Source of the DNA: Notolepis coatsorum
Taxonomy: Eukaryota > Chordata > Actinopteri > Aulopiformes > Paralepididae
Direction of reading: 5' to 3'
Assembly (NCBI GenBank): GCA_963971535.1
Contig: OZ020599.1
Span: 94,673,897 to 94,737,896 of the forward strand
Length of the DNA: 64,000 nt
The first letter of the stretch is position 1. Each line of letters opens with the position of its first letter. The notes under the pieces were generated by a model. That model ran no database searches. It worked only from the letters and a program-made list of their open reading frames with translations, and was not told the DNA's origin. This document shows, piece by piece, positions 48,701-59,981 of this stretch. The position numbers and the translations under genes were made by a program.

Positions 48701-51700
48701 CGGCGTCACTCATGCACTGTCCTCGCACACGTGCACGCGCACTGAATAAAGACCACAATGTACCTTTATATCCCAATATTTGTCTGACCACACCCCTATC
48801 AGCTCACCTACATAAGCAGGTGTGTGGTCACCTGCTCTCCTCCTTTCTCGCTTTCACCACAAGGAAGTGCCTCGGTAGATCCCCACTTGACGTGATGTGA
48901 TGGTAGGAGAAGAGTTGGAAAACAAGCGATACGTTGACATCATATCTTTATTTTCTCTCTCACTATATTCGAGAAAATACGGCGATATTGTCTTCGTACT
49001 GGAGTGTCTGGAAGATGATGATCATTCTAAAAATCCTCCACCGGTTTTCGTATTGGGAGTTCGCGCCGCTACATGCCTTCCAACTGCAGTCCTTGCTGTG
49101 TGCTGGTTGCGGTAAAGGCACAGCTGGACTGTAGGACGCGCCGCTGTTGTGAGAAGCGGTGGGTTCCAGGTTTGGTGAGTAATGTTTTGCTTGCAAGCTC
49201 CGCTTGTCTGTTAGTGCTATGGGGGCTAGCTGACAATGTTTATGAAAACCGGCCCCAGACTAGGGTCCTTTGTTCAGCCTCTTAGGCGACAACGGAAGAC
49301 CTTGGTCTGAAGCCCATTATAGTTAACTAGTGGGCCATGACCAATAAACACTGGTGATCCCTGTGTTTTCCTGGACGAGTGGATGTTTCTCTGTCACCGT
49401 GAGGCCCCTTCTTTCATATACAAATGAGAGTATTCCCTCACAAGGAAATATGGGCATGGATGTTCGTTAGTGGAAGATCTGTGTTCAAGTCAGCTACAGC
49501 CCATGGGAATTGTGCTGGCCCCGCCGGGTGTTGGTAAAATCACCGTTGTAAAACTGTGTTAACATTTCGTTTCTCTTCTCTCTTAAACAGTGAGGAGGGT
49601 TTCAGAACGGCGGCCTGTCTGAGTGATTGTTATATCATTGTGTACAAGTTCAGGTGATAGCTGCTTAGCTTACGTGCTAGTGGTGGCCTACTGTTAGCCA
49701 GTCAGCTGTTAGCTGCGGCGCTAGCCTGTTGTTATCACTAGGCTAGGAAACGTTAGCTTGCGTGCTAGTTGTGGCCTACCTAGGCTAGGCTAGGAAACGT
49801 TAGCTTGCTGCTATCGGCCGAGGGCGGCCGTTAGCTTAATGCTACACTGTTGAACGTGCTTTGATTATAACATGTTTTAAACACTCTTGACTACGACGTC
49901 ATCTTTGACAGAGGATGTTCGTCGAACCTGCCCTGAGCCAGGACGGCAAGGACTGCGTCAACAAGGGGGACCGTAGCGGCGGGATGGAGCGGCGACGCTG
50001 CCCAGGTTGACAACACAGAATGGCTGTTTACTACGGTGCCTTGTTAGAGACTGCAGTTTCGCTTGATCTGCGCTCAAGGTAGGCAAGGTCTGACCAGACC
50101 TTGAGCACTTCTTCTTGCTTTCCCTTCTAAATGTTTTGTAAATAACGATGTTTTCCAAAACGAGTGTTGCTGTACTACATTTAGGATACGATGCGAGTTA
50201 TGTGTGAATTGTCTTGTCACTGGTATTTAGCTTCTCCATGCAAATCGGGTTGTTTGTTACAGATGTGAAAATGATCTGGTTTGTTGTGTTGAGAAACATC
50301 ATGTGTGTTTATGTACTGTGTACTCACAACTAAGGGGGTTAAACTAACCTATAAAGCTATGGTTAGTGACATGTGAGTAAAGAATGATTCTTTTCTCAGC
50401 CTGTAATGACAATAAACAGTGTGTTCACATATTAACAGGTTTACCTGTTCAACTGGCCGTATTAAGGGTAAAGTAGGAGGGTTGTGTTCCCCCCCGGTTC
50501 CCTGGGGACTTCTTCATCCTCCTCTCAGACATGTTGTTACACTATATTGTGTCACTGTGTGGTAGAGATATGATGTAACCCTTAGCTTGATTGCTGAGGT
50601 TGTGCTAAAACTGCTTGAGGAACTTTATTTTCCTAAAGGAAAAGATTGTTTGGTCGCTTTTCGTGTGTGCTTAGCAAGGCCTGTGGCCAATACTAATAGA
50701 GAATTATGTATTCTCTCATTATGAAAAACGGCGTTCCTCTGTAGAGTGTTTTTGCCATTTTTTGTAGGTGATGATGGGTTGTGTGTGTCATGTGACCTAC
50801 AACTGGGTTGGGCTGGCCACAGAAGCACATGTGTAAGTTTGGTACCGGGGCTCTTGGAGAGCCCTCTCTATTCTGTGTTTTTTCCTTAGTAAAAATCAGA
50901 TAGCAGGTTAGCACATGCGCTGTGTGAAGCTGTTAGACGCTTCATGGAGCTGACTATGACTGTGTCATACTCTCTTTTTGTCATTACATCGTATCATGGG
51001 TGTGGGGTCGTAAAGGGGTGAACTGGTAACCTTTCCTCCCCCTTTTTTCTGTTGGTCAGGGGTAAACCCACCTGTCCTTCAAGGTTCCTGTCACGTTGCG
51101 GTTCGGCACGTTACAGGGTGAGGGGGGGGGGGAGTTTCCTGGTCCCACGCCCTGGAATATTGGGCGTGTGCACCGCAGAAATGCCTCCGCCATAGAGTAC
51201 GTCACTGTGCGCGTCTCTGTTGGTAGGACTTCCGTGTGCTGTTCAGGTCCATATGATGGATCTGTTTCGGGGGGTGGTCAGGGCTCCTCCTCACGAAGCT
51301 CCTATTCGTGAGTTGGGACTCTCCTTCCATGTGAGGGAGCCTCCTCAGAGTACAGAGCCTCCTCCTCAGATTGATAAGGTGAGTGGAACCTCAAGAAGGA
51401 GTCCTACTCTATTGTGTGTGTATTCGATTCAATTCGATTATTGAGTGTGTATGGGTTCAGTGCCTCCTCCCCGGAGAGCCCTAAAACCAAACTTTTACAT
51501 GGCTCAAGGTGCAATATATTCTTTTCAATCTGTACAGCTCGCGTGGGAAGTCTCTCTGGGGATTTCCGTCTCCTCTCTATGGGAGGGTGGTGGAATGTAA
51601 AAATGTAAAAAAAATGTACCCCGGCTGTGTAGACTGGGATACATACTGTTGGTGCTTCCTTCTTTTCTTTTAAAAAGAGTTGGAGTTAGGAAGTATCACA

Positions 51701-54700
51701 CCCCTCTTGTCGTTCCCCTGGGCGCCTTGGGGATTCAATGACCGGTCTAAATAGCCTGTTCATTGATGTGGTTGTGTCCCGACGCACGCATAGTGCTAGC
51801 TCGGGGTGTTCTGTAATCAGGCGACTGACTGGCACGCCTTGGTTGCTTGGGGTTAAAACGGCGTTTTTATAAAGCAACTGGGATGGAGGTTTTTCCTCTT
51901 CCGACGACCTGTTTTGGTTGTCGACGGATTCTCGTTCATATCTGGGGGATGATGACGGAATGGATCTGAACATATGTAGAGGGGTCTCACGCCCTGGGGG
52001 TGGGCCACCGGGCGCGGTTCGCCCCGAACGTCTGGGTGGCGCCTTCTTTTCATGTTTAAGATCAACACGCATATCTGCCCCTTCTCCTGGAGTAGGCACG
52101 TCGGCGTGGTTAGGGCACGGGACTGGTTCTGGTCACGCTGGTCCGGATCAGTTGAACCCGTTGTCCGCCGGGGATGCAGATCTGCTGTTCTGGTACCCTG
52201 AGGGACTTGGGCTTTTTTCAGGGGAAAAATGCCAGGTCGGTCCGGGTGTCACAGGGTTAAGCGCTATGGAGACCCTGGTTGGGTACATTTTTTACTCAGC
52301 ACTGTCGTAATGGCTTACGGCCTTGCCAACCTGTACACGCTCGATCTCGTCAGATCTCGGCCGCTACGCAGGTTGGTCCTGGTTAGTACTTGGTTGGGAG
52401 ACCGCCTGGGAATACCAAGTACGGTGTGCTTGGGGCTGGTTCTCCATTCTTTTCGCTCCTACGCATGGCGAAGAGGGGCCTGTTGGGGTGGTCTTTGACC
52501 TCCTCTGGTGACCCTGTGCTTCCCGTATCGCCGGGCCCGGTCCGAAGTAATGTTTCGTCGACCCGTAGGCCTGGGATAACCCTTTTTTGAAAACTGAAAC
52601 ACTTGTACTGCGGTATAGCCAGTGTGTATCCGCAGGTGTGTTTTGGAGTTTTTTCTTGAGGGGTTATAGGAACAACCACCGCATTGGGTAACGACAAGGT
52701 GGTTGATTCCCTGGTGTGTTGGAGCAGTGTCAACTCCCGGGTTACCCGGTTGAGGGTGCCCCTGCACATTCATGACGTCTGCCAATCGTGTCAGCCTTCT
52801 CTGTCTCAACCCCTCTGGGTGGTTTTTTTTTTTTAAATGGAGGCTTGGTAATGCAACAACGCCAGCATACGCCCCTTCCGCCGGGGGGCTGTTCTCAGCT
52901 GACTCCTTTGGCGCCTGTCTCGTCCGCAGTGCTCCAGGCTCAGGTTACAGCCTGTTGCCTGGTTTTCCCCGGTGCGCTGCCTGCTTCCGTTGGTTAACCT
53001 TTTTTGTGTGCTTACGGCCATGCTGACTGCCTGTTCTGCAGGGTCAGTGTGCCAGGCGGTGTGCTATTGGGGGAAAAGGGCCCGCTCTTGGAGAAGAGGG
53101 GCCTTATCCGAATACGCTGGCGATGTGGGGGGCGGTGTCACTAAGTGACCGCCTGGTGGGGTCTTGATGCCTGGCGTCATTGACCTCTCCGGGCCCCCGT
53201 TTTCCAGGGGATCCAGTCCCTTCAGTGGGTCTGGGTCTTCCTTCGCGCTCCGCTGCTACGGCCTTGCCACGGGGTTTGGTTTGCCCTTGACCCCGTGATT
53301 CTGGGGGCAGTAACGAGGTTGTTCCCTCCGTTCGTTCCCGGGTGGCATGCGGGTTGTGCGTGTGTGTAGTCGTGGGGTCAGGCCACGGTCTGCTCACCCT
53401 GGGCGTTGAGTTGCTTGAGTGCCTCTTCGCACGGTCGGGTCCGTCGCCCTCCCGGGAAACCTCCAATAGGGGGGGTGCCCTCCATTAGGGGGGGTCGGGG
53501 GGGCTCGGCCCTCCCTGTTCTGATGGTTGTGGGGGGCCTTCAGTGGGGTGTATTTGTCGGCCGGTGGCTCCGCTCGGCCTCCCTATGTGCATGAGTGACG
53601 CCGAGCGGAACCGACTATGATACAGAACGTTAGGTTATGACTATAACCAAGTTCTGTTAATAGTGGTGACGCTCGGCTTTCCGACGCCGCTGCAGCCCTT
53701 GATCTCACCTTGTGGTGAAAGCTTGGGAAGGAGGAGAGCAGGTGACCACACACCTGCTTATGTAGGTGAGCTGATAGGGGTGTGGTCAGACAAATATTGG
53801 GATATAAAGGTACATTGTGGTCTTTATTCAGTGCGCGTGCACGTGTGCGAGGACAGTGCATGAGTGACGCCGAGCGTCACCACTATTAACAGAACTTGGT
53901 TATAGTCATAACCTAACGTTAACTGTTATCTCAATTACAACCAATATAGACAGCATAAACAGTATGGTTAATATTAGCCATTTATCTCTGCTAGATCACA
54001 TTTATAAATACAAGTGCTATTTGTTTTGTGTGATAAAAAAAAGCAAAGTATTTTTTTCTTAGGAGTTGCCTCCATTTTCTCGTTTTGTTTAGCTAAACTT
54101 TTATCGTTTTCGGCTGTCTTTCTTCTCCACTTCACTGATAGCCACTGTCTACATAAAACATGCGTCATCACGCACCTGCACGCCACACTGACAGCTCGGG
54201 CTGCTCGGCTCGGCTGCGCATTGGTTTTTGACACAGACGTCGCCCGATTTTTTTTAATTTAAATATAAGAGGGTATTAACATCGGGCGGCTGATTGGCGC
54301 AGTGGGCAAGGCGCTCGCCACTAACGCAGGAGACGCTGGGTTCGAGCCCAGCTCTCGGTGTTGCTACCGGCTGGCCGGTCGTTCATACTAACACAATTGG
54401 CAAGTGTTACGAGGGTGGGAAAGCCGGTGGGTGGGGATCGGACGTTGTGGACAGCAACTCCTATGGGTCGGTTTGGTGACGCCGGTGCGACGGAAGCAGG
54501 AAGTGACGGGGGCAGCGTGAGCCTCCCACGCGTTACTCCTCGCCACTGAGAGTTCGAGCTGCTGCGGTGAAAAGACGCGACAGGCTGCCTCCTCGTGTAC
54601 CGGAGGGGACATGTGATGCAAGGCTTCTGTCCTCACTGCAGCCGACCAGTGGGAGGCATGGTCTAGCAACGTTCAAGACAAGGGAGGGAAGAATTGGATA

Positions 54701-56541
54701 ATACGAAATTGGGATGGGAGAAAAATAGAAAAATCGGATAAAAAAAAAGGAGGGTATTAACATTTAAAACATAATTATTATTGTTTTTACCATGATCTTT
54801 GAAATGCGGAACATTGTTTTGTTGCAGCGAGACGCGAGACAAACGTCCGGATTATCGGGTGTGGTCACCCTACACATCGGTGTATTTAAAGTGCCAGTTA
54901 CACCTTTATTTTAGCATTTGAATAATTAGGCATCATGGTAAATGCTACCTAGCAAGTTGTGTGGAAAACAATAACCCATAATGCTGTGCGGTGGTGATAG
55001 TAACCCATCATGGAAGACAAGATCGATGAGACGCTAGAAGAGATTCTGTATTTGTGTTTCGGCGTGGATCAAATATTTGGACCAAACACTTTTCACACTG
55101 TAGATACTGCTGAATTTGGAATGCTAACTGACCTATCTCAAGCCGGCCCACTTTTATACCAAGATTTATGTTGTGTCGTGATTGTTTTTGTTATGGTTTG
55201 ACACCGACCCCAAACGCAACGACACAAGAGAGTAGATTCAGAGTTGCCAAAAACAAGGGCTTGTTTATTTACACTAAATAAACAGCATAGACTTGGTAGA
55301 GAACAGACAAAAACTGGGATACAAGCATAGATGAATGTTGCTGCTCTGCAGCTTCTCCCGGGATGGTTAGTCTGGGGAAGCAGACGATGACGTCAGAGCC
55401 GCTCTGCAGACTTCTCTCGGCAGATCTCCGAGGTGGTAACGGGACCGAGAGGGAGAGAGGGAGCGGGTTAGCTCAGAGTACAGTTGGGAACAGAGCAGGT
55501 GACAGGGGAAGTGACTTGTACCAAAAAACAGAGTAATCCAAGTGACTGAATCTTCGGTGTATATACACACTGTGAGTAACGTCCCAAACACAAATCCACG
55601 TGATAGAAATCTTCGGTGCAAATAAACACTGTGAGCGAAGTCCCAAATACAAATCCAAGTGATTATATCTTCGGTGTGTGAACACACAGTGAGCGATGTT
55701 AAGGCCAAATATTATCCCAATGAACAATCCAAAAAAGCTGAACGCTGGGTGAGTGACTGTCTGACAAAAAGCAGGATATCTTCAGTGTCATTTAAACACA
55801 CGAAAACGAATAGGATCAAAGACAGTCATAAAAACTCACCCAGGCGCCGTGGGTAAAGAGAGTAGGATCAAAACGGGGCGAGCGCGTCGCCACGGGAAAC
55901 GGGTGTCCAAGCGGAATACTTCTTGAATATCCTGGAGGCAAAGCACAGGGAAAAACAGCAGGCAAGGCAGGAACGGCGAATGCTACTGAAATATCAAAAC
56001 GATCCAACAAAACTTGAATGGGGAAACGGGGTATAAATAATAAGGGAATGCTTAATTGACAAGCTGTGACAGCTGAGGGATGTGATTGACAAGCGTGTGG
56101 TTGGGGGAGCACCAATCAACGGCGTCTATGGGAAGAAGCGTGTGAATAGGGGAATGCAATTGATTAACAGAAAACAAAAGGAACAGAGCGAGTAGGCTTA
56201 AAGGAACAGAGCGAGTAAGTGAGCAATGGACAAAAACCTCACAGTTTTAATGTGTTGTAGCTTTTTGATTTTGTGTATACTATATTTTGTATTTTTTGTA
56301 TTTCTGTTTTTATATTGTAAAGCACTTTGGTGCAACTTCGGTTGGTTTTAAATGTGCTATATAAATAAAGTTGACCTTGACCTTTATACCTACCTACTGC
56401 TTTCATTGTCTACAACTGCCCTACACTGTAATCATAGTAATCATAACTACCTACCAGTACCTCATACTATATTCTACCCATATAACTCTGTATGATAGCA
56501 TGTACAATAGTGCTGTATATATTTATATATTATCGCATATA

Positions 56542-56601
<60 letters not shown>

Positions 56602-59600
56602 CTGTCTGAATATACCTGCATATAATTCCTCTATATACCTACTTATACACCTGCATATAATTCTGCATGATAGCATGTACAATAATGCTGTATATTTATT
56701 CTCACCGTGTATATATATATCCCCATCTGTCTGTACAGACCTGCATATAATCCTTTTTACATATCTGTAGATACTATATCTATATCTGTACATATCCCTG
56801 ACCTACTCTTACCAGTTACACTGCTGGCCAGTATGACTTACTACCATAGTGTCTTTATACCTGCATCACTGTACATATCAATACTACAAGTCTTTATACC
56901 TGTATCACTGTATGTTATGGTTTGTAACCGACCCCAATCGCACAACACAAGACAGGTATGAGAGTAAGCCAAGAACTGGGCATTTATTGAAAACACAGAA
57001 AAGCGGCACTGTCCCTTTAAGGGAGAACACAAAATACTGGAAAAACAGAACTTGGGAAAATAGGCAGCACTGTGCCTTTAAGGGGGAACACAAAACACTG
57101 GAAAACAAGAACTAGGGAAAAAGGGCAATGTGCCTTTAAGAGGCGAGCTGGCTAAGGGGAAGGCTAAGGGAAAGGCTAAAGGACAGGGCCAGGGCTAGGG
57201 AAAAACAGGGCAGGAACAGGGAGGACTAGGAGGACTGGACAGGGATGACTAGGAGGACTAGGAGGACTGGACAGGGAGGACTAGGAGGACTAGAGAGGAC
57301 TGGACAGGGAGGACTAGGAGGACTGGACAGGGAGGACTAGGAGGACTGGACAGGGAGGACTAGGATGACTAGGAGGACTGGACAGGGAGGACTAGGAGGA
57401 CTAGACAGGGAGGACTAGGAGGACTAGAGAGGGGAAAACAGGGACAGAGGCCCGCGGAGGCGGGCTGGGGACAGGGACAGAGAAAACAGGGTTCGGGCCT
57501 TGGAACAGGGCGAGGGTCAGAGCTGCTTACAGGGATGGAGTAGGAGCGCGCAGGCTAGACGTCTGGAGGAGAGCGCGCCGGCTCGGAGAGCGCATCTGGC
57601 GCGGAGGTCTGAGTGGTGCGCGTCTGCTTGGAGAACGCGCCGGTTCGAAGAGCGCATCTGGCGCGGAGGTCTGAGTGGTGCGCGTCTGCTTGGAGAACGC
57701 GCCGGTTCGAAGAGCGCATCTGGCGCGGAGGTCTGAGTGGTGCGCGTCTGCTTGGAGAACGCGCCGGTTCGAAGAGCGCATCTGGCGCGGAGGTCTGAGT
57801 GGTGCGCGTCTGCTTGGAGAACGCGCCGGTTCGAAGAGCGCATCTGGCGCGGAGGTCTGAGTGGTGCGCGTCTGCTTGGAGAACGCGCCGGTTCGAAGAG
57901 CGCATCTGGTGCGGAGGTCTGGAGTGCGTCTGGATGCGCGTCTGGATGCGCGTCTGGAGTGAAGAGCGCGTCTGGCGCGGAGTCTGGAGTGCGTCTGGAT
58001 GCGCATCTGGATGCGCGTCTGGAGTGAAGAGCGCGTCTGGCGCGGAGTCTGGAGTGCGTCTGGATGCGCGTCTGGAGTGAAGAGCGCGTCTGGCGCGGAG
58101 TCTGGAGTGCGTCTGGATGCGCGTCTGGATGCGCGTCTGGAGTGAAGAGCGCGTCTGGCGCGGAGTCTGGAGTGAAGAGCGCGTCTGGCGCGGAGTCTGG
58201 AGTGAAGAGCGCGTCTGGCGCGGAGTCTGGAGTGAAGAGCGCGTCTGGCGCAGAGTCTGGAGTGAAGAGCGCGTCTGGCGCGGAGTCTGGAGTGAAGAGC
58301 GCGTCTGGCGCGGAGTCTGGAGTGCGTCTGGATGCGCGTCTGGATGCGCGTCTGGAGTGAAGAGCGCGTCTGGCGCGGAGTCTGGAGTGAAGAGCGCGTC
58401 TGGCGCGGAGTCTGGAGTGAAGAGCGCGTCTGGCGCGGAGTCTGGAGTGAAGAGCGCGTCTGGCGCGGAGTCTGGAGTGGAACACTGGAATACCTCCCGT
58501 AGAGTATTAGAGAGCGCAGTACTGTGTCCCACTCCAGGCAAACGGCGACAGGTGGCGAAGGCTTGCACCTCGTCTAACGCCGGAGATGGAACAGCATTCA
58601 GACAGATAGGGAACCTCCCGTAGGAGCTTACAGATTGAGATATGATACGGAACGACCCGACCCGGACTGAGGGGGAGATCGAGCTATTTAAAGCCCACTG
58701 GGGCGCTAATTAGAACACACCTCAGGTGCGTGAAGGTAATTGATACTTGAACTAGAAGTGTGTGTTCGGCACGGACCAATCAAACACATAATGACAGGTA
58801 GTCCAAGGGTGTGGGCTGCTGAAGAGCAGATGAGACTAAAAGAACGCGAGGGTGGGGGCTGGAGAGGTGAGGAGACAGGGAATTAAAGGTCCAGGGAAAA
58901 GGCGAACCTCACACTGTACATATTAATACTACAACTCTGTACATACATATGATTAGCACTATACTCAGTAATACTCATTTATATATTTTATACCCAGTTT
59001 AATCTTCTGTACATTGTATACTATTGCACTTTACTGTTACATTTGCATTCTGGTTGGATGCCAACCGTTGTACTGTACTTCTGCCAATAGATTTGAATCA
59101 GTAATATAATCTCTATTCTTGATCCTCTTGATAAACTTTGTTTATCTGAGAGAAGCAACAGTCGTGATTGGAGGATCGAGAAAACAGGGCGGGTTTGAGA
59201 CTTTTCAGAGACAAACTGGGAGTTCATCTCTCGAGTGTGGTGGTTCCTTCCTCACCTCCCTGCCCGCTAGCCGGCACGTTCATGGTCGCCAGGATGCTCT
59301 GCAGGTCGCTCAGCTGGATGGGCTGTGTGGGGCTGGCTGCACCCGCTCCCAGGGAGGGCACGGCAGGGGTTGTCGGGGTGGTGGCGGTCGGCGAGGTCAC
59401 TGAGGTGGCAGACGGGGTGATGGGCGTGGTCGGCACCTGGGAGGAGCCGAGCCGAGTGGAGGTGGAGGTAGAGGTGGGGGTGACCGCCGTCGATGGACTG
59501 GAGAGAGAGAGACAGATATATATATATATAGAGAGAGGGAGACGGATACAGAGAGAGACAGAGGCAGACAGATAGAGGTATATATATATATTAGAGAGAG

Positions 59601-59950
59601 AGAGAGACGGATAGATACAAAGAGAGAGAGACAGACAGACAGATAGATGTGTCCTCAGGAGGAAAGTATTTTCCACAGTAGATACAGAAGAAGTAAGACG
59701 TACATAATTATACTAGATACAGGATTTAGATACAGGGGGAGGTAGAGATGGTGGAGTCCTACAAGTTCCTTGTAGTTCACCTGAACAACAAACTGGACTG
59801 GTCGGACAACACTGAGGCCCTCTACAGGAAGGGACAGAGCAGGCTGTTCTTCCTGAGGAGACTCGGGTCGTTCGACGTGTGCAACCGACTGCTGCTATCT
59901 TTCTACCAGTCGGTTGTAGCCAGCATCCTCTTTTTTGCTGTGGTGTGCTG

Positions 59951-59981
<31 letters not shown>

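Larger units (their letters stand above)
56913..58913 (-). mobile_element. Solo LTR-like insertion, copy 2 (2.0 kb, minisatellite-expanded)
   Basis: It opens TGTTATGGTTTGTAACCGAC and closes AACCTCACA. The 5-bp duplication CTGTA is at 56908-56912 and 58914-58918. It sits within a copy of repeat R1, whose halves resume on either side. On the minus strand 'ttttcaataaatgcccag' supplies AATAAA near the 3' end, and 'gggctttaaatagctc' is a TATA-like candidate (near 58690). Three kinds of tandem repeat inside account for most of its extra length over copy 1. Confidence 0.85.

Noticed and set aside
51918-52310. 130-codon frame upstream of the 5S-like sequence as a host gene
   Set aside because: No homology recognised and no splice context; it lies within the repeat element.
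51096-53026. Several 70-130 codon frames on both strands in the DIRS-like element
   Set aside because: No recognisable gag, reverse transcriptase, methylase or recombinase motifs, and the frames overlap each other on both strands.
57517-58623. Frames of up to 337 codons on both strands
   Set aside because: Generated by the 62-bp and 30-bp arrays within the LTR-like insertion.
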